From the NCBI GenBank assembly GCA_003956705.1, contig QZCP01000745.1, positions 108,321-172,320 on the forward strand: 64,000 nucleotides of DNA. The letters are read 5' to 3'. The notes beneath the pieces were generated by a model. The model saw only the letters and a program-made list of their open reading frames with translations. It was not told the DNA's origin and searched no databases. Position numbers and translations under genes: made by a program. Position 1 is the stretch's first letter; each line of letters starts with the position of its first letter. Below, one piece after another: positions 44,526-55,789 of this stretch. The stretch comes from Brevipalpus yothersi (lineage: Eukaryota > Arthropoda > Arachnida > Trombidiformes > Tenuipalpidae).

Positions 44526-45864
44526 CACTTTTTACTTGATGAAATTTTCAATTAAAAAGTGAAAAATATCAACTCGGGACATCTCCCGCGCCCTGATCGA
44601 TGGGGGCACAAACTAACTATCGAATCATCATCATATTGGAGGAAAGTTCATGAAACGGCCAAAAAAACGCTTAACGATTCAACGGTGTCGATTTGTTCTG
44701 ATCGCTGATCTTCGACGACAAAAGATGATGAGTGGCTAAAGATTTCCTATTCAAATTAGTTAAGGAAGGGGGGGACACCAATTTCATTTATTTTGGGACA
44801 TCCGATTAACTGGATGGTATAAATGAACAAATAGAACTTGATCAATGGAAATACATACACTGTACTTAAAATCCAGAATTGTCAAGTTACTAATTATCCT
44901 CTATTACATCATTCGGTATACAGTGGAATCACTTTTAATGCACACTTGTGCAACATGCTGGAAGCGTCAACAAGTTGTCAGCACGTCAGAGTATAACTTT
45001 CTGATGCTCAAAATGTTTTGTTATTGTCGACCAAAAATGTCATGGACTGTCGTAAATAGTTTTTCTTTCAAACAGATACCATCATCACGGGGATGCAATC
45101 GGACATCTTTAAGCTGGGTAAAACCTATGGATAAAATGAAATCGTTTCCTCTTTGTGTTTACTTGATAAGATTGTTATGCTGAAATTATTTTATTTATAG
45201 TTTACTCTTACACCCAAATATCATTTCCTATCTAATTAATATGGTTACTTTTTTTGAACCTCTCCCTCTCGTAGAAAGGTGGATAGATATTATCTTGTGG
45301 GATGTTTTTCTAGGAAACGAATGTAATATTTCGCAATATGATCGTTCTATTTTCTTTTTTTATTTTTACTTTGAACTTTTAAAAGAACAACAACAAGTAC
45401 ATATACAGTACAATGTATTATGCAATTGAGGCATCTCAGGTATTGCTATGGAAGGAGAAATTTTGGTGTACTTGCCAAACTTAATTTTTGAGAAATAGAA
45501 ACTTCCCAAAGTTATTTCGTCAGTGAACAAGGAACAAGCATTCGGAATATTGTTACGTCTGGCGTACCTCTAAAATTTATAAGATAGATAAGAAAGCTAA
45601 AAATTCTGTAAGAACTTGAAAAGTTCTCCAATTTCAACTTTCAAATCTTATCAATTGGAGGAAATCTTTTGGAAATCTTCGGAAATGTATCTTCTTTTTT
45701 TCGCACCATCTTGTCATTTGAGGAACCTGCATTGGTATCGCTTGAATTTATCAGCCTAATATATCTCGAAGGCATTTAAGTTTCCTCTGCTAAATGCGAT
45801 AAATGCAATAGAAATTCTCTGTACCATTCAAAAACTTTACGATTTGTCAATATTATAGATATGT

Positions 45865-45867
<3 letters not shown>

Positions 45868-45910
<43 letters not shown>
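45868..45910. repeat. (GA)n microsatellite
   Basis: A perfect GA run of about 43 bp directly abutting a coding-like minus-strand patch. Confidence 0.95.
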
Positions 45911-45912
<2 letters not shown>

Positions 45913-46557
45913 ATAATTTGTAAAGTTCATTGTTGATGGTCTCAAAATCGTTCTTAGCCATGAAGTCGATACTTTTCGAAGTGATGATCAGAACTTGCAC
46001 CAGCGCAACTGTATACGCGGCATTGAAGTGACCAAGATGGAGAAAGTTGATCACTTTGATGCAGGGCTCGTCATGGTCGTTGATTTACTTGGATCTACAC
46101 TTCTCTCTCCTCTATCGTCAAGGTTGTGAGAGGCTATTTACCAAAAACTTTTCATTCACTCTCAGGTATACCAGCATCTTCGCCGATTGATACAGAGTTC
46201 GCCTGATCTTCGCATTTCCTTGATTTTGATCCATAATGTTAATTAATTGATTAATATAATCTCCTCAAGCTGACACCTGTAAGTCATTGAGTATTTTTTT
46301 TCGCTTTTTAGAAAGCCAAAAAAAGTATGAGAGGGGACTTCCATGAGTTGTCCATTATTATTCCCCAAAGCCTCAGGGAATAGCCATGTAAAAGAATTCA
46401 ATATCATGAGTAATGGGTTTCCTGAAGCCATGAGTAAAAAGTGTCTCTCACCAATTTGAAAACAAATAATCCATATATGACAGTCAATCGAGCCACCATA
46501 ATCAAAGACTACCCTTTAATACTCTTTGTCCTTATTGCACCATAAGTGAGCTATTAC

Positions 46558-46603
46558 TTTATTGTGTTAATTAAGAAATTGTGTCTGTTATATCTGTTTT
46601 ATT
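46558..46603 (-). terminator. Candidate poly(A) signals of the canonical TrpRS gene
   Basis: AATAAA hexamers on the minus strand lie at 46603-46598 and 46563-46558, about 280-325 nt after the stop. Confidence 0.35.
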
Positions 46604-46882
46604 GGCTGATGTAAAAGGTGAAGAAAAAATTTGACTATGAATTGGACATTGATTGCTAGCCAAATGCAAGCCATGTGAGCCGTGAGGAAAGTCTCCTCTT
46701 TTCATTGCTATCCCTTTTTTCCTTCTATTATGACATTGTACGAAAGGATCTTCCTGCAAGATGGCAATTTGACAATGTCAAGCGAAATATTGAATATCGC
46801 ACGAGAGAAAATGGAAGGTTAAATTCACTTTAATTAAGAACTTCTAGAAAAGTTCCGAAAAGACACTTGAAAATGACGAAGT

Positions 46883-48186
46883 TCAAAATTGGAATTTCAA
46901 CTGTCTGGGTTTCATGAATTCATGGACAACATCATCGGTGATTTCTTTCAGTCTAGTTTGATGTTCGATAACAATTTTGGTGACTATCTTGATAAGCTCA
47001 GCACGAATAGTGTCAACTGAGAGTGAGCCATTGGAATATTTCTCCCTGATCTCCTCCAGACGATTACTATCTTCCATGAAAAATCTCAAGTATTGGAAGG
47101 ATACATCTTTCTCACAATCACCTCCTCCATCCAAGGAATTTAGATTAATTTTTTGTGCAATCTGTTCAGGAGTGTCCGAGAGAAAGATAGCAGTAGAAGA
47201 ATCGGAAGCACTGGCTTTGGTGACAGCTCCCTTCAATGCAGGTAAGAATTTTGAGTGAATAAGCGAGGGCTTCGGAAGCTTCAACCGGGGAGCAACATCA
47301 CGTGTCATTCGGAAGTATGGATCTTGGTCGATTGCACAAGGGATAAGGCATGGAATATCTTTTTTCTTGCCGAATATGAACGGAAAAGATGATGAGAAGG
47401 ACGGAGCTGCTTGTACGGCTGGGAATTGAGTTTGTCCCAAATTTTGGTTTCCATCAAAGCCGAAGATACCTTTGACTTGATTGTAGGATATTTTTTTGTC
47501 GATTTCTTCAATGTTATCAAGAAAAGCCGGACATTCACTGGAAAGTGGTCAAGAGAAAAACATAATTTCATAATCAATATTTGTCCTCAAAGCCATTCGT
47601 TTTTACCTCATAAATTTTGTATCATAGAAAATGAAGGTCTTTGAGATATCAAAACCAAGTGCGATAATATCTTTGGCATTGCTGATTGCGAGTTTTTGAG
47701 CTTCGTCTAGTGAAAGATTTTTCCAATAAAATTTTTCATCCTCAGTCAGCTGAATTACAAGGGGAACATTGAACTTTTCTTGAAGCCATTTGGTGAAGAT
47801 AAACGGAATCAAGTGTCCAAGATGCAATGCCTCCGACGATGGACCTCGACCGGTGTACAAATAGAATGGTAACCCTTTTTCGTAGCGGTCAAGAATGTGA
47901 TTCAATTCACGATGAGAGAAAAATATTTTTCTCTCAAGTAAATGATGAACACTGCCTCCAGTCAATTTTGCAACTCGATTGATCAACTGGTCATCAATTG
48001 CACTGCATCCAAATCGAACTGAATCAATAGAAGTAAAAAACAGTATCTTTAATTCAACGTTCCACAATCACGATCATTTACCGGCTTACCAATCAGCTTA
48101 TCATAATCTATTCCAGCATCTGATTTGCTTTCCACTGTCCATGGAGTGACAATATCATCTTCAACCACACTATCATCCTTTGTCAT
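46883..48186 (-). CDS. WARS1: Tryptophanyl-tRNA synthetase, cytoplasmic, 3 exons, 387 aa
   Basis: Exons 48186-48090, 48018-47607 and 47537-46883 join in phases 1 and 2. The protein follows the animal cytosolic TrpRS closely: VTPW and DYDKLIVRFG at the N-terminus, FYLYTGRGPSSEALHLGHLI (HIGH-type HLGH at about 98-101), NVPLVIQLTEDEKFYWK with the indole-reading Gln122, KTFIF, VKGIFGF, FPAVQAAPSF, CLIPCAIDQDPYFRMTRDVA, and the KMSKS loop as KASASD (about 277-282). There is no WHEP domain, so it corresponds to the catalytically sufficient short form (human full length 471 aa). It charges tRNA-Trp with tryptophan using ATP in the cytosol. Its Met-to-Ala change in KMSAS is mild. It shares intron positions with the divergent paralogue at 19.4 kb. 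It is transcribed divergently from CRIPT, with 480 bp between start codons. Confidence 0.95.
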
Positions 48187-48666
48187 GATAAATCAATTCC
48201 AATAGTTCACACACGCACACACACAGCAATCAATCGGAAAGATTATTCAGATTCAAAACTTGATCACGCTTAAATTGGTTTCACAAAACATGCAAAAATT
48301 TCAACAATTTTTGATGATGTAATTCAAAGTAGATATCACAATATCTGAATCAAAGTATCATAATATCTGTTTACTCACATTTGATTGGCTGTTGGGATGA
48401 ACTGTTGCTCTGTTAGCCAATCAAAGATGAGATATCAGATACTTGCATGAAGTGATACAAGTATTGAGATATCAAAACAAATGAAAACTTACGATTTGAA
48501 GTTGAAAAAAGATTGAATTGATTGAGAATCAATCTTGATTGATTCGAGAATGAAATTTTGAGGGATATGTTTTGATTTGAAGAAGATAATTTTAATTGTG
48601 ATTGTGAACAGATTTAAAAGTAAATTTCGAAGATAAAGTTGGCTTAAGGCTGTGTGCCACTGAATC
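48187..48666. promoter_or_regulatory. Bidirectional promoter region between TrpRS and CRIPT
   Basis: 480 bp separate the divergent start codons. The region contains two direct copies of TCAAAGTA...ATATCTG (48324-48347 and 48350-48369) and further GATATC/ATATCAG boxes near 48,430-48,475. A short AC repeat lies in the TrpRS leader. The function of the boxes is inferred only from their repetition. Confidence 0.4.
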
Positions 48667-49171
48667 ATGGTTTGTGGCAATTGTGAGAAGAAACTTGGTA
48701 AAGTGATCACTCCTGATCCATGGAAATCAGGAGCTCGAAATACTAATGGTAAGTGATTAATGTGTTCATGGTATAATGTTAATCAGATGTACACGTATTT
48801 ATGTTCTTTCATCTTCTCAGAGAGTGGTGGACGTGCTATCAATGAAAATAAAGCCTTGACAGGTCGTAAAGGAAGATTTGCTCCTTATGCTAATTTTGAA
48901 AAATGTCGAATTTGTAAGCAAAAGGTTCATCAAATTGGATCTCATTATTGCCAAGGTTGGTTTGGTGATTTTCGATTTTCAATCTCCAGATATCTGTAAT
49001 TTGCTCGTGTGATAGCCTGTAGATAGCCTGAAACTACCTTCCCAATTGGAAGCAATTCGTTTAATGATAGCTTTGCTTGTCATTTCAGGCTGTGCTTACA
49101 AGAAAGGCATATGTGCCATGTGTGGAAAAAAGCTTTTGGACACCAAGAATTATGTTCAATCATCAGTGTGA
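48667..49171 (+). CDS. CRIPT: CRIPT, cysteine-rich PDZ-binding protein, 3 exons, 99 aa
   Basis: Exons 48667-48748, 48821-48955 and 49089-49171 join in phase 1 both times. The product is nearly the animal consensus: MVCGNCEKKLGKVITPDPWK, ARNTNESGGR, NENKALT, CRICKQKVHQIGSHYCQGCA and KKGICAMCGKK, then LDTKNY. All eight metal-binding Cys positions in CxxC pairs appear present. The C-terminal QSSV keeps the PDZ-ligand form (QTSV in human). CRIPT binds the third PDZ domain of PSD-95-type scaffolds and is also a component of the minor (U12-type) spliceosome. Length matches (101 aa in human). The second intron uses a weak donor, AG|GTTGGT. It is head-to-head with the TrpRS gene. Confidence 0.97.
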
Positions 49172-49356
49172 TACATGAATTGGGATGAGCTATAATGATG
49201 ATATATTTGACTTCGATTTGATGTCTAACAGTATTCCCGGGAAAAGTTGGACACCCGAAAGATTTGGACCGATGGAATTGAGTATTCTTGATCTCGTATT
49301 TGATCATCTTGTAATATAAACTTAATTGTGCATCATGAGAGAAAATTGGCCAGCAG

Positions 49357-49362
49357 TTTATT
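49357..49362 (-). terminator. Poly(A) signal of calcineurin B
   Basis: An AATAAA on the minus strand lies about 100 nt after the calcineurin B stop codon. Confidence 0.6.
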
Positions 49363-49462
49363 ATTCAGTGAATGAATCAAGAAAAATTCAATCCACAAGA
49401 AGGTGCATATTATATATTGTTTGTATGATTACAATATTATTAATAATCACTTGAACCACGAA

Positions 49463-50284
49463 TTAAACTTCCACTATCATTTTCTTATGAATATCAGTAT
49501 TTCCTACAACCTGTGAACGAGAGAAATAAAGATGGGATAGATTAGTGTCATTGAATGGAAACACAAACATACACAAAAGCCAAGCCATGTATGGAGAAAT
49601 TTTTTTTTATCATCAATCAAACAACTTACCGCGCAAAATTCTTCAAAAGAGATCTTTCCATCTTCATCTTTATCTGCAAAAACTATTGTTTTATCCACAA
49701 TTTGTTGTAGTTGTGTATCTTTCAGATTGTTTCCCACCATCATTTTGAGAACTTGAAACAGTTCACCATTAGATATGAAACCATCATTGTCCATATCATA
49801 GATTCGAAAAGCAACTGGTCATCCAAGAATAAAAGATGGGAAAAGCGAGAGAAGAGATCAAATTAGAATAAATGTTATGGCTTGAAAATTGATTAGTTCC
49901 ATGAAGCCACACAAACAATGATTAATGTGTTAATGACTGGCAAATCAAATTATCACATAAAAAAGAGAAGGAGAATCATTTAATGATCACAATTGGCTAC
50001 TTACATCTTAATTTAGATTCTTTATCTCCTTTCACACTAAATTGTGATACTCCTTGAATAAATTCTTTAAAATCAACCTCTCCATTACCATCAGTATCGA
50101 ATATGTCGATCACTCGTTGAACTAGAGGATTTTGCTGTAATTCAGGCAGTGACATAAATTCATCCACACTTAATGAGCCAGAATTATCTAGATCCAGTTT
50201 CTTGAATCTTTTGCCCAAACGTTTGATTTCGTCCACATCAAAAGTGGAACACATTTCCATCGGTAAAGATGCTTCATTTCCCAT
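49463..50284 (-). CDS. CanB: Calcineurin B, regulatory subunit, 3 exons, 170 aa
   Basis: Exons 50284-50005, 49814-49630 and 49510-49463 join in phases 1 and 0. The product is 170 aa, as in other animals, and almost identical to them. MGNEAS at the start gives the N-myristoylation site. Four EF-hand loops begin at DLDNSGSLSVDE, DTDGNGEVDFKE, DMDNDGFISNGE and DKDEDGKISFEE, all with intact calcium ligands. It binds the catalytic subunit CnA to form the calcium/calmodulin-dependent phosphatase calcineurin, acting on NFAT-type and other substrates at membranes and in the cytosol. The extreme C-terminus (VVGNTDIHKKMIVEV) sits alone on a 48-bp exon. Confidence 0.98.
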
Positions 50285-51699
50285 CTTTTATGGTAAATAT
50301 GTATGTTTTTTTCTCTCTCTCTTCTCGAAGATAGTAGATGTGTGTATATAATATGAGTATTCAAAACTGATCAAATTAAAGCACTATAATATGATAATGA
50401 AAAATACGATGATGAAGATGATGATGTACTTAATACTTGAGAGACACTTGACAATGATACACACCGACACACACAGTATTGGGTGACAAATGAAACACAC
50501 ACACTTTTTTTTGGATAATCGAAGATGAAGCCAACGAATATATATACTTTTTTTGATCTCTCCACTTAATTGATGAACACACTAAATTTTTTTTCCTTGG
50601 TTGTTACCGATTGTGTCTGACTTGAATTCAATGTATATATATGTATGTGTATCTCGGTGTAAAATAATTTTGCTGATACTGTGTGTGTATATGTGTGTGA
50701 GTGAATGAATACAATGGGCAAAAAGGAAAGGCCTTTTGTATATATATGTTCGAATTGAACTTTATCTCAAATTATCTCAAAATATTCATACACAACCAAT
50801 CGGTTCAGTTGAAAATGTGTGTGTGAGAGAGAGAGAGGAAAAGAAAGAGAAAGAGAGAGATGAAGAAGATGAAGAAGATTCTTTCGATTAAATGCTACTG
50901 CCTCTTCTCTTCCACACTCTTCTCTTGGACTGATGAAAATCGAAGCGAGAGAGTTGCAAAAAATATATAATAATAATAATACAATAAAATGCACAATCAA
51001 CAAGGTCAACAATTGAGTCTCGAGATGTTCGTTTGAGAGGTGCAAAATATTTTACTAGATAGAGATAGATAGATAGATAGAAACAGAGAGAAAGAGAGAG
51101 AGACAGAGCGATAGGAAAGAATAAAAATGCTTGTCCACCACTTTTTCGTAGCTAAACTGCACAATAGAACAGTAGTACAAGATCTGTGATAGTATAAATA
51201 ATAATAATAGTAATAATAATGATCCAAGCAACACTAGATTCAGAAAAAATAATGTGTGTGTGAGTGTATGTGAATATTGTGTCGGAATATAGTGTGTATG
51301 TATGAGAGTGTGTGTGTGAGTATAGTGAGTTGTGTAGTAATAGTAATAGTAGTAGTAGTTGGGAGTAGGAAAAAAAGCTGCTGCAACAAGAACTAGTGGT
51401 GATGGTTAAATCTAGAGAGACAGAGAAAGAGAAATAGTAAGAGAAATAGAAAGAGAAAAAGAGAGAGAATCCAGGATGAAAGCTTCGCAGAAAGAGAGAG
51501 CAAGTTTCCTTTACCATGAGCTTTTTCTGGTACATAAACCATAGAAAGAGAGAGAGAAAGAAAGAGGAAGAGAAAGAGCGCAACTGTTGCTATATCAATA
51601 TATTAGTATTTTAAATGTTAGTTGGGTGAAAAATGTTAATATGTGCATCGTCATTGCATCAGTTTACAATTGTTTCGAAATTTATCTCCACTCATGGAC

Positions 51700-51702
<3 letters not shown>

Positions 51703-51756
<54 letters not shown>

Positions 51757-52320
51757 NNNNNNNNNNNNNNNNNNNNNNNNNNNNNNNNNNNNNNNNNNNN
51801 NNNNNNNNNNNNNNNNNNNNNNNNNNNNNNNNNNNNNNNNNNNNNNNNNNNNNNNNNNNNNNNNNNNNNNNNNNNNNNNNNNNNNNNNNNNNNNNNNNNN
51901 NNNNNNNNNNNNNNNNNNNNNNNNNNNNNNNNNNNNNNNNNNNNNNNNNNNNNNNNNNNNNNNNNNNNNNNNNNNNNNNNNNNNNNNNNNNNNNNNNNNN
52001 NNNNNNNNNNNNNNNNNNNNNNNNNNNNNNNNNNNNNNNNNNNNNNNNNNNNNNNNNNNNNNNNNNNNNNNNNNNNNNNNNNNNNNNNNNNNNNNNNNNN
52101 NNNNNNNNNNNNNNNNNNNNNNNNNNNNNNNNNNNNNNNNNNNNNNNNNNNNNNNNNNNNNNNNNNNNNNNNNNNNNNNNNNNNNNNNNNNNNNNNNNNN
52201 NNNNNNNNNNNNNNNNNNNNNNNNNNNNNNNNNNNNNNNNNNNNNNNNNNNNNNNNNNNNNNNNNNNNNNNNNNNNNNNNNNNNNNNNNNNNNNNNNNNN
52301 NNNNNNNNNNNNNNNNNNNN

Positions 52321-52359
<39 letters not shown>
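51703..52359. repeat. (GA)n microsatellite interrupted by a 564-N assembly gap
   Basis: A perfect GA run (51703-51756) enters a block of N (51757-52320) and GA resumes (52321-52359). The gap probably marks an expanded or uncollapsed GA tract that the assembler could not resolve, so its true length is unknown. Confidence 0.95.
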
Positions 52360-52365
<6 letters not shown>

Positions 52366-54344
52366 AAGAAAAAAGATCATGAAGCTTGTCCAGGACCATG
52401 ACGACGATCATCGATGCATAATGATGAAGTAGAGAGAGTTGCGCAATTAACTAACTAACTAACTTTGAAGAAAATAATAAACATCACCATATTCGTCTGT
52501 TAAAGTCTGTAAATTTTGAGCGGATATTTATTATGCACCATCCTGATAAAAGTGATCAATGTTTCAATTTTTGACACTTTTTTTTCTCTCTTCCTCTGTC
52601 AATTACAAGTCTACCAAAGCATGATGGTAATATCTGTAATCAGACACATGGTGAATATTTTGTTTGGATAGTTTTCTCTATTTCAAGACAGAAGGGCAAG
52701 AAAAAACTGAAAGTAGACGAATAAGGTGTAATCCTGTGTGTGTGTGTGTGCATCTGAGTGAAAGTTTGATACTGTGTCATTCTGTCAGTAAAATTCTATT
52801 GTTTTCAAAAAAAAACTTATTATTATTATTTTCAGCAGCCCATCAACCATAGTGAGCTATGGGAAAAAATGTCATCGTTAGAACAATATTTTTGTTTAGG
52901 GCATACATTCGATTGTATTCCTTCCATCCGAACTCCAGTAGCATTTCACAATTTTAGATGATGAATTTTCTTCTTCATTATCATCTCAAGCATGTTATTC
53001 ACTTTTGTTCGCCTGATTGTCACAACACATCATGCTCTAAATTTTTTTCTCCACTCACCAAGATGATTCAGCCTAAAATTTTTCCTAAAAAGTTTCAAAT
53101 TTTATCACAAATATATCGGTCAGCTGGATCAATTTTTCTTTTTCTCTCTCTCTCCCTGAATTATTGAGAGGAACTTTTTAGGTGAAAAAAAAATCCCCAG
53201 AGAATCCAGTACGGTTCAATTCAGATTGTCAAAAAATAAGATATTGAGAAACGAAGAAAAAATATATACACTAAATTATGCATTCTCCCCCCAAAAGCTT
53301 GAGAGAGTGTTATTAAAAAATATTATATACATACAAAAATATATGAGAAAATGAAATGTACTATTAAAAATAGCCTGCAATGGCTATCATCCACCTACTT
53401 TTCTAGTATCGTGAGTCCAAAATTTTCACGCTTTAAAATGACGTGATTCCTTTCCTGCTGAAAAAAAATCTAAATAATATAATAAAGAAAAAAAAATTTT
53501 CATAAACTCATATACAAACATACCGATAAACACATACACACATACAACCGGTGAATAAGTAAAAGCCATTCAGACCACCACAAAAAAAAACCATATGCTT
53601 GATGGCTCATTAAATACTCTCAGACATTACGTGGTCTTTTAAATTGTAGCTTCATTTGATCATTTTTAACAACATCCTTCCACCACAACATGTACGATTG
53701 CATTGCAAATGATATTCAAAACCTTCTCATTTTGTTGTGTGTGTGAATGTGCGTATATATGATCATTGGATAAATTTGATTCAAGGTACATGTACTACTT
53801 TTGATCAAAGAGAAAAAAAAATTATCAATAGCAAGTTATTACATCATCCCTATTATGTTGGTACACCTTAGCTTTGATTGATCTTCGATTAAATTCAAGT
53901 GAACTGCAGTTGATTCGTTAGCTACTGAATTTCGGGAGAATTTGGGGATCAAAGGAATCACTAATACACCAGTACACCAAGATATACATATATTTGACAC
54001 TAATATTTCCAAAAAAAATGAGATTACCGCTAAGCCCTTTCCCTAGGAATTAACATAGACAATGGTAATCAGTTTGAGGTAAAATGGTAATGCATGAAAT
54101 TTCAACGTGAAAATGAGCTTTACGATATCATCATCATTCATGATGTAAAGAAGCCAACTCCGGAAACTTGGTTGAATAAAAATATGGACAAATTGCCTAA
54201 TTGGTCGAATCAGAGGGCATCCGTGATCTTAGCTTGCATCATAACTATGATTTGTATCATGATTAAACATCAGATGAATCCTAAAAAAATACTCTCAAAA
54301 AGTTGGAAAAAAGAGAGAGAGAGAGCAGCTGGCTCTCTCATTGA

Positions 54345-54351
<7 letters not shown>

Positions 54352-54386
<35 letters not shown>
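54352..54386. repeat. (GA)n microsatellite
   Basis: A GA run ending in GCGAG, about 160 bp upstream of a coding-like exon. Confidence 0.9.
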
Positions 54387-54390
<4 letters not shown>

Positions 54391-54545
54391 TCTGGTTCAT
54401 TGAGAGAAGAGTTTTCTTTGAGCTCAGTTCATGTTTAGAACTTGAAGTGAATGAAGCAGCTTTGTGTTTGTGTGTACGGAATATATTGTGTGCCAAAGTT
54501 TTAGCACATCAAGTGTACCAGAGCCTGTGTGAGGTTTGGATTAAT

Positions 54546-54869
54546 ATGTCCGCATTGGCTCGATATCGTTCACTGTGTGATTTGCGAAACAATAATAATC
54601 ATAACGGTAATTCTGGATGTTCAACTCACATTCCAAAGTTACAAGCTCGAAAGAAAACATCGTCCATTGGACGATTGGCTGCCAGTAGACCGGATATCAG
54701 TCAAAATGTGGCCACAGATCTTCGCCATGATCGATCGACGTCGTCCCGGTCATTGTCCATGTTACACAAGCGTCGATCCGGTGATTCAATGTCCTATGAA
54801 AGGATAGCCGCCAGTGCAATCAATATCAATGGCAACACAAGCCACCATCGATCCAACTATGGTCTAATG
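54546..54869 (+). CDS. Probable first coding exon of an unidentified gene, 108 aa
   Basis: The ATG opens a 108-codon frame ending exactly at a consensus donor (ATG|GTAAGA, phase 0). The composition is unlike the surrounding repeats: MSALARYRSLCDLRN, an Asn/His run, then Arg/Ser-rich segments (LQARKKTSSIGRLAASRP, RSTSSRSLSMLHKRRSGDS), with several RxxS/T sites typical of a disordered, phosphorylated cytoplasmic N-terminus of channels, kinases or scaffolds. GC is higher than in the flanks. No domain is present in this exon alone. The rest of the gene would lie downstream, possibly beyond the window. The 60,994-61,206 segment is phase-compatible but not shown to belong. Confidence 0.5.
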
Positions 54870-55242
54870 GTAAGATTAACTATTAATTTAATTTAATTTT
54901 CTTCGCTATATAATGACAATGTTAAAACTCTTCCCCTTCTCATCACATGTGTTGATCAATGAATTGCATGAACATTCGTCTGTACACCACTTTCGTTTTA
55001 TGTGAGTGCATGATTAACACTTACTCGATATGTTCTATCATCATCAGGATGATGTTCCCTTGTGTGTCAGTAAACTTTGACAATGTGGTGATAGAGAATG
55101 ATGTGAAGATATGAAGTATTCTCGTTGATCACTTTTTCCCTACATCATCAGAAGAGATGTAAATTTTTTCTGCTGTTTTGCTTTATCGAAAACATTATCA
55201 TTCCATTCATAAAACAAAGCAATCCTAATTGCACACATTCCT

Positions 55243-55271
55243 TGTGTGTGTGTGTGTGTGTGTGTGAGAGA

Positions 55272-55327
<56 letters not shown>
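55243..55327. repeat. Compound (GT)n-(GA)n microsatellite
   Basis: About 24 bp of GT dinucleotides run directly into about 55 bp of GA with one GGAA break. Confidence 0.95.
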
Positions 55328-55330
<3 letters not shown>

Positions 55331-55719
55331 TTATTGACTTCGAGGATAAATTTCGAGATGAGATGCTGAAGATGAGAGATGAGAAAATTTCGTTTTCTCT
55401 CTCTCTCTCTCCCTCATCAAGTGGACACTTGAGTCTGGTATCAATGGAATATATCTGTGATGGAGGTGTTAAAAACGATCTCGAACTTGATTTGAACAAT
55501 GAATACTTACATTCAAAAGGTCATCTTCAATACCATCGTTTGAATGAGTTTACAAGATGGCTCATCATCAACTTCAGCCGTTAAGAGATCTTTCTCTTGA
55601 CTACTTGAGTTTAATGATTCTCTTTCCATAAGGAATACGGGAATGTAGGCACATGTATGTGCGTATCATGAAGAGCGTGTAAATAAAATAAGTGAATGGA
55701 ATAAGGATGCTGGAGGATT

Positions 55720-55720
<1 letters not shown>

Positions 55721-55786
<66 letters not shown>
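55721..55786. repeat. (GA)n microsatellite
   Basis: A long GA run with a single AAAG interruption at its start. Confidence 0.95.

Positions 55787-55789
<3 letters not shown>

Larger units (their letters stand above)
43836..46557. other. Intergenic with GA tracts and a coding-like patch
   Basis: (GA)n tracts lie at 44470-44521 and 45868-45910. A minus-strand stretch, about 46,075 down to 45,912, reads DHDEPCIKVINFLHLGHFNA followed by about 37 more protein-like residues ending at the GA tract. GC is raised locally. It may be a relic exon, but no family is recognised. The minus-strand frame at 46243-46431 has an ATG and Trp/Phe-rich composition, also unassigned. A 112-aa plus-strand frame at 44845-45183 is probably chance. 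Confidence 0.35.
50285..54545. other. Gene-poor, microsatellite-rich region with an assembly gap
   Basis: The stretch is dominated by GA/CT, GT/AC and short ATT or GATA-type repeats (for example TAGA units near 51,057-51,080). All long open frames here are repeat translations (Ser-Leu, Arg-Glu or Ile-Tyr runs). The 5' end is probably the calcineurin B promoter and leader. I see no RNA gene. Confidence 0.55.

Noticed and set aside
51587..52432. Long open frames across the N block on both strands
   Set aside because: They consist of GA-repeat translation (Arg-Glu or Ser-Leu) and unknown residues through an assembly gap.
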